Source: Hyphomicrobiales bacterium
GTDB taxonomy: Bacteria > Pseudomonadota > Alphaproteobacteria > Rhizobiales > Xanthobacteraceae
Reading direction: 5' to 3'
DNA: 13,609 bases
Assembly (NCBI GenBank): GCA_017304505.1
Contig: JAFKKQ010000056.1
Coordinates: 1-13,609, forward strand
A program made the translations under genes and the position numbers. How positions within the stretch are numbered: position 1 is the stretch's first letter; each line of letters starts with the position of its first letter. Positions 6,189-13,191 of the stretch are shown in pieces. The notes below the pieces were generated by a model. The model did no database searches. It was not told the DNA's origin and saw only the letters and a list, made by a program, of their open reading frames with translations.

Positions 6189-7360
6189 CGGCGGCCGAAC
6201 CTGGCAACCGCGCCAACCAGGATCAGCAGCGCAATGGCGATGATGCCCGCGCCGATGATGCCCCACATGGTCGAGGTGCCGACCGCGACCCGGAATTGGG
6301 TCGAAGCCGTTTCCCCGCGCGAGGAAACCGTGAACGTCGGCGCATAATCGCCGGCGATGGCCTTCTCGGGCGGAGTGACCTGCGCCTGGACTTCCTTGTT
6401 CTGGCCGGGCGCGATGCGGTCCACGGTCTTCGGCTCGAAGTTGATCTTCCAGCCGCTCGGGGCGCTGCTGGTGATCTCGATCTCATCGGCCGGCGCCGTA
6501 CCGGTGTTGGTGATGACGATCGGGATGCTCGTCTCCTTGCCGGCTTCGGCACGACCGCTCAGCACGCCATCGCGGCCCGAGAGATTAAGCTTCGGCTGGC
6601 CGGTAACCTCCAGCGCGACCGTGGTTTCCGCCGTGGCATCTTCCGCGGTGGCCTTGACGGTCACTGGATAACGGCCAGCACCAACCGTGCTCGGCGGGCG
6701 GACCTTGAGCTTGATGGTTTTGGACTGACCGGCGTCGATCGGAATCGAGTTCAACTCCTGACTGCCGTACTGCTCGGTGAAGCTCGTTTCAAAGTATTGC
6801 GGCGCCTGGGCGCCAAACGCGACAACGAGATTGCGCCCGCTGTCGTTCTTCACGTCCATCTGGAATTCAAAGTTCGACTTGGCGTTGCCGCGCAGCGACG
6901 GCAGTTGCGCCTTAATCGACAGCTTGGCTGGAAGATCCTTGGCCAGCGTCACGGTAACCGGCAACGTCAGTTCGGTGGTTGTCCCCTTGGCGACGACCGT
7001 CAGGTTCTGCGTACCCATCGCAGCCTTCTCCGGCACATCAAGCCGCAATTGCAAAGTGGTGCTGTCGTTGGTCGCGACCATCGCGGCGGCCGCCGGTTGC
7101 CCGCCTCCGAGCAGCGTCACGGTCCAGCCCGCGGGCGCGCCCGTAACGGAAAAGGCGAAGCGCTCGGGTGGCAGCGCGTAATTCCGCAACCTCAGATTGA
7201 TTGTTGACGTGGTACCCGGCCGTACGGTCACAGCGGGATAATCGGTGAGCAGAAAAAAGCCCTTCACCGGTGGCGGGGTGTCCTGCGCGACCGCCGGAAC
7301 GGCGGGCAGCAGAGCGGCAATCAACAGCAAAACGGAAAGCAGGGCAGTACGAAGTCTCAT
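6185..7360 (-). CDS. membrane-anchored NEW3 (Ig-like) domain protein, first gene of ABC operon
   Basis: This 391-residue protein has a Sec signal peptide ([19 protein letters not shown], cleavage near AVA-Q at residue 25/26). A long beta-rich extracytoplasmic region follows, then a single C-terminal helix ([22 protein letters not shown]) with a basic RFGRR end that should face the cytosol. The extracytoplasmic part looks like three Ig-like units. The first begins [21 protein letters not shown]; the last has [20 protein letters not shown] and [11 protein letters not shown], the NEW3 pattern of COG1470. The ATG at 7360 has GGGAGA seven bases upstream; a TTG at 7384 is a less likely start. It overlaps the ATPase gene by four bases. 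Such proteins often sit beside ABC-2 transporters. Whether it is a transporter subunit, a substrate-binding element or a cell-wall anchor is not known. Confidence 0.85.
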   Translation of the reverse strand: MRLRTALLSVLLLIAALLPAVPAVAQDTPPPVKGFFLLTDYPAVTVRPGTTSTINLRLRNYALPPERFAFSVTGAPAGWTVTLLGGGQPAAAAMVATNDSTTLQLRLDVPEKAAMGTQNLTVVAKGTTTELTLPVTVTLAKDLPAKLSIKAQLPSLRGNAKSNFEFQMDVKNDSGRNLVVAFGAQAPQYFETSFTEQYGSQELNSIPIDAGQSKTIKLKVRPPSTVGAGRYPVTVKATAEDATAETTVALEVTGQPKLNLSGRDGVLSGRAEAGKETSIPIVITNTGTAPADEIEITSSAPSGWKINFEPKTVDRIAPGQNKEVQAQVTPPEKAIAGDYAPTFTVSSRGETASTQFRVAVGTSTMWGIIGAGIIAIALLILVGAVARFGRR

Positions 7361-7590
7361 GGCGAAGTCTCCCGGCCACAACAACGAATTGACCGCAGGA
7401 ATCGCCCCCGTCCTCGGATCGTTCGTGGCTTGAACGAGTCAGGACGGCGGCATTGTTCCCCCGATCGTGACAAAATCCGGGCAGACAGAAAGGGTTTTGT
7501 TACAGTTTGGCAAGTCTCCCTGCGACCAAAAGGCTCACGTCGGCGGGGCAAAGCGATGTTTCCGCAGGCCGGATAGCGATGGGAATGGCG

Positions 7591-7622
7591 CAAAACAAAA
7601 GGGCCGACGGGCCTAGTCGACC
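7591..7622 (-). terminator. probable intrinsic terminator of the GST gene
   Basis: On the minus strand GGTCGAC (7622-7616) pairs with GTCGGCC (7608-7602) as a 7-bp stem with one G-T pair and a seven-base loop that contains the GST stop codon. After one C comes TTTTGTTTTG (7600-7591). The T-rich tail supports a rho-independent terminator that separates the GST gene from the NEW3-ABC operon. The rest of 7385-7590 shows no promoter I can defend. Confidence 0.55.
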
Positions 7623-8260
7623 TCATCCTGCGGTCGCACCCAAGACTCCTGCAACGCGGCAGCGGTCCATTCAGACCAGGCCGGAAGCGCCATAACAGCG
7701 TCAATATAAGCCTGCGTCGGCGCGCCGACCGGGATTGCGTAGGTGTGCAAGCGCGACACGACCGGCGCATACATCGCATCCGCGGCGCCGAAAGCGCCGA
7801 ACAGGAACGGACCGCCCTTGGCGAACCGCGTGCGACAATCAGCCCACATGGCCTCGATGCGCCGGACGTTCGCCATCGCATCGTCGGTGAGCGTCCGCGC
7901 TTTTACCGGGCGATGCATGTTCATCGGGCAAGCCCGGCGCAAGGGCAGAAAGCCTGCATGCATCTCCGCCGCAACGACTCGGGCATGCGCGCGCGCCGCA
8001 GGATCGGCCGGCCAGAGCTTCGCGGCAGGACATTTCTCGGCGAGATACTCAAGGATCGCCAGCGACTCCCAGACCTCGATGCCGCCGTCCAGCAGCACCG
8101 GCACCTTGCCGGTCCCGGAGATCTTCGACACGTGCGTCTTGAACTCCGCCGTGTCGAGCGGAAGCACAACCTCGTCAAAGGCGATGCCGGCGACCTTCAT
8201 CGCGATCCACGGCCGGAACGACCACGACGAATAATTCTTATTCCCAATAACCAGTGTGAG
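7613..8260 (-). CDS. glutathione S-transferase family protein, start codon uncertain
   Basis: This is a soluble glutathione S-transferase. The N-terminal thioredoxin-fold half has GTGKVPVLLDGGIEVWESLAI, with the cis-Pro in KVPVL and the glutathione-contacting ESLAI motif. The helical half includes EMHAGFLPLRRACPMNMHRP and FLFGAFGAADAMYAPVVSR, and the end is RPQDEVD. The first ATG is at 8198-8200 and would give 195 residues. However, the same frame upstream reads LTLVIGNKNYSSWSFRPW, the conserved first strand and catalytic Ser/Tyr region of this GST group (about residues 1-20). That frame stays open to a TGA at 8276-8278 with no ATG, GTG or TTG. The interval given includes this N-terminus. Either a rare start (CTG at 8252-8254 or ATT at 8246-8248) is used, or the start has been lost, or a sequencing error is present. 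Starting at 8200 would remove the active-site segment. Confidence 0.8.
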   Translation of the reverse strand, partial: LTLVIGNKNYSSWSFRPWIAMKVAGIAFDEVVLPLDTAEFKTHVSKISGTGKVPVLLDGGIEVWESLAILEYLAEKCPAAKLWPADPAARAHARVVAAEMHAGFLPLRRACPMNMHRPVKARTLTDDAMANVRRIEAMWADCRTRFAKGGPFLFGAFGAADAMYAPVVSRLHTYAIPVGAPTQAYIDAVMALPAWSEWTAAALQESWVRPQDEVD

Positions 8261-8340
8261 TGCTCGGCTGCACGATCATGCCCAATACACGGCCGCGGCC
8301 CGCACACGGTCTTTCCCGGGGTCCGGTGGGTCGTGCGCCC

Positions 8341-8829
8341 CTACCGTGGCGACGACTTCACACAAGCCGCCACCACCTCGACCTTGGCCGTGGAGCGCGG
8401 CGCGCGGCAGAGCGCGCTGTGCTCGGTCGGATAGACCGCCTGTGCGCGGCCGACGCCGCAATGCGCCGTGAGCAGCACCTCGTCGGGCTCGCATCGCGCC
8501 GTGCAGTTGCCTGACGCGCATTCGGTGCGGACAATCCGAATGCCGGCGTCGCCGGCAGGGCCCGGGGGACCGGGCGGCCCAGCCGGCCCGCGCTCGCCAC
8601 GGGGGCCGGGCTGACCCGCCGCGCCCGCAGGTCCGCCGACAAAGCCCACCGCCGCGGGCGCGGCCGGCTTTGCGGCAACCTGTGGCGTTCTATCTCGCGC
8701 AAGGACAAGACTGAACGCCACGACGAATCCGATCAGACCGAGAATCCCCATTCCGCCCAGCACCCACACCTCCGGCAGCGACCGGCGACCGGGCTTAACG
8801 GCGGAAGGGAGTTGTTCGCCATCGCTCAT
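8341..8829 (-). CDS. membrane-anchored collagen-like protein with cysteine-rich tail
   Basis: This 162-residue protein has a short basic cytoplasmic N-terminus (VKPGRRSLPE), one membrane helix at about 22-44, and an extracytoplasmic remainder. An Ala/Pro linker leads into ten uninterrupted Gly-X-Y triplets at residues 66-95 (GPA GAA GQP GPR GER GPA GPP GPP GPA GDA), a collagen-like triple-helix segment. After it comes a compact domain with six cysteines at 104, 109, 113, 124, 141 and 156, which would suit three disulfides in the periplasm. The ATG at 8827-8829 has only a weak GTGGA ribosome binding site. The rhodanese gene lies 46 bases upstream on the same strand and no terminator is visible between them, so the two may be cotranscribed. 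Bacterial collagen-like proteins usually form trimers; the function of this one is unknown. Confidence 0.75.
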   Translation of the reverse strand: MSDGEQLPSAVKPGRRSLPEVWVLGGMGILGLIGFVVAFSLVLARDRTPQVAAKPAAPAAVGFVGGPAGAAGQPGPRGERGPAGPPGPPGPAGDAGIRIVRTECASGNCTARCEPDEVLLTAHCGVGRAQAVYPTEHSALCRAPRSTAKVEVVAACVKSSPR

Positions 8830-8875
8830 GCTGCGTCCACGATATCAGCAGGCCACCTGGTCGGGCGCCGCCGCG

Positions 8876-9292
8876 TCATGCCTTGGGCTTCGGCGGCTCC
8901 GGAAGCTCGACCGGACCGCCGGCGCTTTTCCATGCGCCAAATCCACCCCGGATATGGGCAACCGGCTTGAGCCCCATGCGCTGTGCCGTCTGCGCCGCCA
9001 GCGCCGAACGCAAGCCGCCCGCGCAGAAAAACACGAATTGCTTATCCTGCGCGAACTGCGCCTTGTGATAGTGCGTGCCAGGGTCGATCCAAAACTCCAG
9101 CATCCCGCGCGGACAGTGGAACGCGCCCGGGATGCGCCCCTCGCGCTGCAATTCGCGCACATCGCGAATGTCCACCAGCACGACGTCGTCACGTCCGTGC
9201 AGCTTGATCGCATCCTCGACGGCAAGCGTCTCGACTTCGCGTTCCGCCGCTTCGACCAGCGCCTTGGTGCTGACGGTGATGTTCTGGGGCAT
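8876..9292 (-). CDS. single-domain rhodanese (sulfurtransferase)
   Basis: This 138-residue cytoplasmic protein is a single rhodanese domain, which carries sulfane sulfur as a cysteine persulfide. The conserved segment DIRDVRELQREGRIPGAFHC is at residues 41-60. The active-site loop C90-A-G-G-L-R95-S fits the CxxxxR form of sulfurtransferases, and RGGFGAWKSAGGPV (115-128) is the usual C-terminal motif. The tail ends in PEPPKPKA. The ATG at 9292 is preferred to an upstream in-frame start because GGAG lies about seven bases before it and the MPQNITVS start matches the fold boundary. It is divergent from the DUF599 gene, with 113 bases between. The physiological sulfur acceptor cannot be inferred from neighbours. 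Confidence 0.9.
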   Translation of the reverse strand: MPQNITVSTKALVEAAEREVETLAVEDAIKLHGRDDVVLVDIRDVRELQREGRIPGAFHCPRGMLEFWIDPGTHYHKAQFAQDKQFVFFCAGGLRSALAAQTAQRMGLKPVAHIRGGFGAWKSAGGPVELPEPPKPKA

Positions 9293-9405
9293 CGTTATCT
9301 CCGCTCGGCCGGATGGTGGCAGAGCCGCGCATGAAACGCCAGCGTCGGGGAAAGCGCGGCGGACGCTCTTGAACGGCACCTCCTTTGATGTGAGGCTTTC
9401 CCATC

Positions 9406-10089
9406 ATGCCGCTGTTCTCGCCCATCGACCTCCTCGCGATTGCGTGGTTCCTCGGCGCCTGGGTGACATACTCCGTTACCCTGGCCCTGACCGAGCGGCG
9501 CCGGCGCGGGCTCAACTCCGAAATGAACCGATTTCGGGACGTCTGGATGCTCCAGATGCTCAAGCGCGAGATGCGCATGGTGGATGCCCAGATCGTCGCG
9601 GCGTTGCAGAACGGCACAGCCTTTTTCGCCTCCACGTCGCTGATCGCAGTGGGCGGCGCGCTAACGCTCATGCGTTCGACAGACGAAATCCTGCAGGTTA
9701 TCGCGGCGCTGCCATTCGGCATCCGCACGACACCCGTGCAATGGGAAGCCAAGACGATCGGACTTGCGATCATCTTCGTCTATGCATTCTTCAAGTTCGC
9801 CTGGTCCTATCGTCTCTACAACTACGTGGCGATCATGGTCGGCTCCACGCCACCCGCGCAGGACAAGGATACGCCGGAAGCCACGGCCCACGCTGAACGC
9901 ACCGGACGGCTGTGCGCCGTCGCAGGCCTACATTTCAACCGCGGACAGCGCGCGTTCTTCTTTGCGCTTGGCTATCTCGGATGGTTCATCAGCCCGTGGC
10001 TGTTGATGGCGACCAGCATCGTCGTCGCTGTGGTGCTGTGGCGGCGTCAATTCACCGGTGACTCTCGCCACGCCCTTATTGGCCGTTGA
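9406..10089 (+). CDS. DUF599 family membrane protein
   Basis: This 227-residue protein matches DUF599, a family of inner-membrane proteins without known function. Four membrane segments are visible: about residues 7-28, 68-88, 120-140 and 180-212 (the last may be two close helices, FFFALGYLGWFISPWLLMATSIVVAVVLW). Family-typical motifs are DVWMLQMLKREMRMVDAQIV, then LQNGTAFFASTSLIAVGGAL, and FKFAWSYRLYNYVAIMVGS. The ATG at 9406 has GAGG about eleven bases upstream, a rather distant ribosome binding site. The gene runs convergently into the YdcF-like gene with only seven bases between stop codons, leaving no room for a separate terminator. Neighbours give no functional clue. Confidence 0.88.
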   Translation: MPLFSPIDLLAIAWFLGAWVTYSVTLALTERRRRGLNSEMNRFRDVWMLQMLKREMRMVDAQIVAALQNGTAFFASTSLIAVGGALTLMRSTDEILQVIAALPFGIRTTPVQWEAKTIGLAIIFVYAFFKFAWSYRLYNYVAIMVGSTPPAQDKDTPEATAHAERTGRLCAVAGLHFNRGQRAFFFALGYLGWFISPWLLMATSIVVAVVLWRRQFTGDSRHALIGR

Positions 10090-10096
10090 TGCGTCC

Positions 10097-10897
10097 TCAG
10101 GGGCGAGGTCCGGGAAACAACTCCGATGAGCGGCCGGTGAGCCAATAAACCAAAAGGCCGATCCACTCGCGAACGGCAACATCGGTTCGCGCCAACCCTC
10201 CCGCCACCGCCTGGAACGGCTTGAACAGGTCTTGCGGGCCGGCCGTGCGCCAATCAACCGGGTACGGCTCGACCGCAAATCCAGCCTTACGAAAGCAGCC
10301 GACCGCACGCGGCATGTGATAAGCGGACGTGACCAACAGCCACCGCTCACCGGGCTTCGGATGCAGCAATTCCTTGGCGAACACGGCGTTCTCATAAGTG
10401 TTGCGCGACGCCTCTTCCGTCTCGATCCGCTGTGCGGCAACGCCCAGGCTCTCCAGCAGCGGACGGGCCAGCACCGCTTCGCTTGGGGCGTGCCCCACAA
10501 GGCTGGCGTCGCCGCCAACGAACACGATCCGCGCCTGCGGGAAACGCTTGGCAAGCGCCGCCGCCGCGGTCATGCGCTCCGCTGTCTCGTTCAGTTCCAC
10601 TGTCCCGCGCTCGCCGGAGAGTTTTGGAATGATCGCGCCGCCCAGCACGATAATGCCCGTCGGTGGATCGCTGCCAACGGTCCAGGTCGGGAAACGCTGC
10701 TCGAGCGGCATGATCAGCGCATTGCCGAGTGGCGACAGCCCAGCCACAGCCACCAGCAGCACGGCCACGACAACAAGGCGTCGGCCGCAGCGCGCCCACC
10801 GCGTCGCCATGAGCGCCACGCCCGCAAGTGCGACGACGATCAACAGATTCGAGGGAAAGGCGAGAAATCCGATTGTCTTCGACAGGACGAAGAACAT
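10097..10897 (-). CDS. YdcF/ElyC-type DUF218 membrane protein
   Basis: This 266-residue protein has two N-terminal membrane helices (about 8-30 and 40-60) followed by a DUF218 domain that should lie in the periplasm. The domain shows GIIVLGGAIIPKLSGERG (81-98), LNETAERMTAAAALAKRFPQ, IVFVGGDA (124-131), EEASRNTYENAVFAKELL (around 160-178) and LLVTSAYHMPRAVGCFRKAGF. This is the SanA/YdcF/ElyC pattern. E. coli ElyC is linked to peptidoglycan and lipid-carrier metabolism; whether this protein shares that role is unknown. The ATG at 10897 is seven bases after the stop of the transporter gene upstream, with no strong ribosome binding site, so it is probably the third gene of the queC operon and translated by reinitiation. 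Confidence 0.88.
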   Translation of the reverse strand: MFFVLSKTIGFLAFPSNLLIVVALAGVALMATRWARCGRRLVVVAVLLVAVAGLSPLGNALIMPLEQRFPTWTVGSDPPTGIIVLGGAIIPKLSGERGTVELNETAERMTAAAALAKRFPQARIVFVGGDASLVGHAPSEAVLARPLLESLGVAAQRIETEEASRNTYENAVFAKELLHPKPGERWLLVTSAYHMPRAVGCFRKAGFAVEPYPVDWRTAGPQDLFKPFQAVAGGLARTDVAVREWIGLLVYWLTGRSSELFPGPRP

Positions 10898-10904
10898 TGG
10901 GCCG

Positions 10905-11468
10905 TCAGGCCGGTGTCAGGCCAAGCCGCTCATCGCGGCGGCGCAGATACCGCACGAACGGGATCGACAGCAGAACCATCCAAGCCTTGCCGGCGATCTG
11001 GCCCATGACGAAATCAAGCGAACCAAAGGCAAGCCACAGGAAGATGACAGAATCCACCACGAGGCCGGCCAGGCTCGAAACCACCACCGCCGTCACCAGA
11101 CGCCGCCGCGCCAGCGGCGTATAGACCGCGAGATCGGCCAGTTCCGACAACAGGAACGCCACGCCGGACGCCAGCACCAGCGACGGGGGCGCCACGGCGG
11201 CGGATAACGCCGCGCCCACCACCACCGCCCCGGCCGAGTACGCCACGCCGAGCCGGCGCTGCACCAGGTCGCGCAGCACCAGGGCGATGCCGATCATCAG
11301 TACGCCCGATGGCGCCATCAGATGGGGAAAGACCGGGATGAGGCACACTCCGTCCGCCGTGCAGACCGTGCCGACATGGCCGATCATCCAGTTGGCCACC
11401 GGAATGGTCAGGCCGAAGGCGACCAGGAACGCAAAACCTTCAACCCGCCGGCGCTTGTCGTTGCTCAT
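10905..11468 (-). CDS. VUT family queuosine-precursor transporter (YhhQ/COG1738)
   Basis: This 187-residue protein has about six hydrophobic helices and fits the VUT/YhhQ family. E. coli YhhQ imports the 7-deazaguanine precursors preQ0 and preQ1. Visible family features are an early ANWMIGHVGTVC segment, LMAPSGVLMIGIALVLRDLVQRRLG, then SGVAFLLSELADLAVYTPL, and VSSLAGLVVDSVIFLWLAFG with the conserved Asp. The ATG at 11466-11468 shares its A with the TAA stop of queC (TAATG on the minus strand), and AGGAG from the end of queC sits seven bases upstream, so translation is coupled. A longer in-frame start inside queC lacks such a signal. Being coupled directly to a preQ0-synthesis gene supports the substrate call. 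Some VUT members have other vitamins or purines as suggested cargo. Confidence 0.85.
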   Translation of the reverse strand: MSNDKRRRVEGFAFLVAFGLTIPVANWMIGHVGTVCTADGVCLIPVFPHLMAPSGVLMIGIALVLRDLVQRRLGVAYSAGAVVVGAALSAAVAPPSLVLASGVAFLLSELADLAVYTPLARRRLVTAVVVSSLAGLVVDSVIFLWLAFGSLDFVMGQIAGKAWMVLLSIPFVRYLRRRDERLGLTPA

Positions 11469-12175
11469 TATTTCTCCTGAACGAAACGGGCGAATCCGTC
11501 CGCCCGCAACTTGCAGGCCGGGCACGTGCCACAGCCATAACCCCAATCGTGGCGATGCACCCGATCGCCGAGATAGCAGCTATGGGTCGCCTCGATCACC
11601 AAATCAAGCAGGGGCTCACCGCCGATATCTCGGGCCAGCGCGAACGTCCCCGCCTTATCGATCCGCATCAGCGGCGTGTGAATGGTGAAATCTCGCTCCA
11701 TGCCGAGATTGAGCGCCGCCTGCATGGACTTGATGGTTTCGTCGCGGCAATCGGGGTAGCCGGAGTAGTCGGCTTCGCCCATGCCGGCGACCAAATGCTT
11801 CGCCCCACGCCGGTAGGCCAGTGCGGCGGCAAAGCTGAGGAAGATCAGGTTGCGGCCCGGCACGAACGTCGTCGGCAGGCCGTTCTCTGCAATCTCGATC
11901 TGCATATCGCGCGTGAGCGCCGTCTCCGACATGGCGGCAAGAGCGTCGAGCTTCACCACATGATCGTCGCCCAGACGATCGGCCCATTCCTTCCGCAAGC
12001 CGGAAATCCGCTCACGCAGAATGGGGCGGACCGCAAGTTCGACCGCATGGCGCTGTCCGTAGTCGAATCCGACCGTCTCGACCCTGGAAAAGCGTGTCAG
12101 CGCCCAGGCGAGGCAGACCGTGGAATCCTGGCCGCCTGAAAACAGGACGAGCGCAGTGTCGGGGCTGGCGGTCAT
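11468..12175 (-). CDS. queC: 7-cyano-7-deazaguanine synthase QueC
   Basis: QueC converts 7-carboxy-7-deazaguanine to preQ0 with ATP and ammonia, a step on the way to the tRNA base queuosine. The 235-residue protein has the PP-loop ATP-binding motif SGGQDST at residues 13-19, then VGFDYGQRH, and [41 protein letters not shown] and [15 protein letters not shown]. The zinc site is four cysteines at 200, 215, 218 and 221 (HSCYLG and [11 protein letters not shown]). Length and motif order are normal. The ATG at 12173-12175 has no strong ribosome binding site. It is the first gene of an operon with the transporter and the YdcF-like gene, divergent from the beta-propeller gene. No preQ1 riboswitch is recognisable in the 80-base leader region. 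Other que genes are not in the window. Confidence 0.95.
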   Translation of the reverse strand: MTASPDTALVLFSGGQDSTVCLAWALTRFSRVETVGFDYGQRHAVELAVRPILRERISGLRKEWADRLGDDHVVKLDALAAMSETALTRDMQIEIAENGLPTTFVPGRNLIFLSFAAALAYRRGAKHLVAGMGEADYSGYPDCRDETIKSMQAALNLGMERDFTIHTPLMRIDKAGTFALARDIGGEPLLDLVIEATHSCYLGDRVHRHDWGYGCGTCPACKLRADGFARFVQEK

Positions 12176-12255
12176 AATGGCGGATGACTACAACATTTCG
12201 GGCTTGGTGCGCGAGCAACATGGCGTACCGATCCGCCCATTGCGAAGGAGGGGTT

Positions 12256-13191
12256 ATGTCCGAGCCCGGCGACGCACGCGGCATCATCGCGGTCGACAAG
12301 ATGGGCGGAAAGGTGCTGTTCCTCAATCCCGCGACCTACGAAACCGAGGTCGCGATCGACGGGCTCCCGCGTAACGTTCACGAATTGCTGGCGCTACCCG
12401 AGACCGGCCTCGCCTACGTGCCGATTTACGGCGACGGCATCCACGGCCGCAATCCCAATCCGCAACATTTCGTCTGCGTGTTCGATCTCGGCAAACGGAC
12501 CCATGTCGCCACCATCGACACCCGCCCCTACATCGCCCCGCACACGCCCAAGCTTGGGCCGGACGGCCTGATCTACATCACCTGCGAGAACAGCGCAGTC
12601 GTCGCGGTCATCGACCGCAAGACCAATAAGGTGGTCGAGGCGATCGACACCGGCTCCACCAACGGCCACCGGCTCATCGTTTCGCCGGACGGTTCGCGTC
12701 TCTACACCGAGAACGAGGAGGACACCACGGTGTCGGTCATCGACCTGCCCAGGCGCAAGTTGTTGGGCAAGATCGAAACGCCGCGCCCCCTTGCCGGCCT
12801 CGCCATTTCCGCCGACGGCCGCACCGTGGTCGCGGTCGACGATGCCGAGCCGACACTGTTCCTGATCGACGCCGAGGCCGGCCGCATCCGGGACGAGGTG
12901 CGACTCGAAGGTGTGGCCAAGGCCGCGCAGATCGCCCGCTACGCGCCCGATAACAGCATCATCGGCGTCACCAGCCTGACCAGCGACACGGTAAGCCTGA
13001 TCGACCCATCGTTCCGGCAGCAGACCGCCATCAAGGTCGGCCGGCAACCGATGGACATGGCGTTTCACGGCGACGAGCTTTTCATCGCCTGCCAGGGCGA
13101 CGGCTCGGTGCATGTCATCGACGTGCCGAACAAGCGGCACAAGCGCAGCTTCGCGGCCGGCGTCGGCTGCGAGACGCTGGCGTTCTTCTGA
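12256..13191 (+). CDS. YVTN-type beta-propeller repeat protein, no signal peptide
   Basis: This 311-residue protein is built from YVTN-like beta-propeller repeats. Typical blade ends recur at about 40-residue spacing: GIIAVDKMGGKVLFLNPATYE, AVVAVIDRKTNKVVEAID, TTVSVIDLPRRKLLGKIE, PTLFLIDAEAGRIRDEV, DTVSLIDPSFRQQTAIKVG and GSVHVIDVPNKRHKR. Loops carry the usual SPDGSRLY and SADGRTVV turns. Six or seven blades are likely. The ATG at 12256 has AAGGAGG ending about six bases upstream and is preferred; an in-frame ATG at 12184 adds 24 residues that do not look like a signal peptide. The protein is therefore probably cytoplasmic, unlike many YVTN proteins. It may be a lactonase-like enzyme or a scaffold, but no catalytic residues can be named. 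The next gene converges with its stop codon directly adjacent. Confidence 0.85.
   Translation: MSEPGDARGIIAVDKMGGKVLFLNPATYETEVAIDGLPRNVHELLALPETGLAYVPIYGDGIHGRNPNPQHFVCVFDLGKRTHVATIDTRPYIAPHTPKLGPDGLIYITCENSAVVAVIDRKTNKVVEAIDTGSTNGHRLIVSPDGSRLYTENEEDTTVSVIDLPRRKLLGKIETPRPLAGLAISADGRTVVAVDDAEPTLFLIDAEAGRIRDEVRLEGVAKAAQIARYAPDNSIIGVTSLTSDTVSLIDPSFRQQTAIKVGRQPMDMAFHGDELFIACQGDGSVHVIDVPNKRHKRSFAAGVGCETLAFF

Noticed and set aside
6296..7207. 303-codon plus-strand open frame inside the NEW3 gene
   Set aside because: Antisense shadow in GC-rich DNA; no domain, and the opposite strand encodes a secreted Ig-like protein with clear signals.
7433..7459. Minus-strand GGAAC ... CGTT upstream of the NEW3-ABC operon as a third EcfG promoter
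   Set aside because: The spacer is 18 bases, one more than the known 16-17. Part of it also lies in a small CGTTC/GAACG inverted repeat (7420-7436). Suggestive at best.
7385..7612. Promoter of the NEW3-ABC operon in the 228-base gap
   Set aside because: TTGCCA with a 17-base spacer to TTCTGT, and other pairs, are too weak to list. A promoter must exist here or upstream but I cannot place it.
12176..12255. preQ1 riboswitch in the leader of queC
   Set aside because: No hairpin with the conserved A-rich tail of class I, and no class II or III pattern, could be recognised on the minus strand. The gap is only 80 bases and is shared with the beta-propeller gene.
12394..13140. 248-codon minus-strand open frame opposite the beta-propeller gene
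   Set aside because: The repeated Val/Asp/Gly-rich pattern is the antisense echo of the YVTN repeats, not a separate protein.
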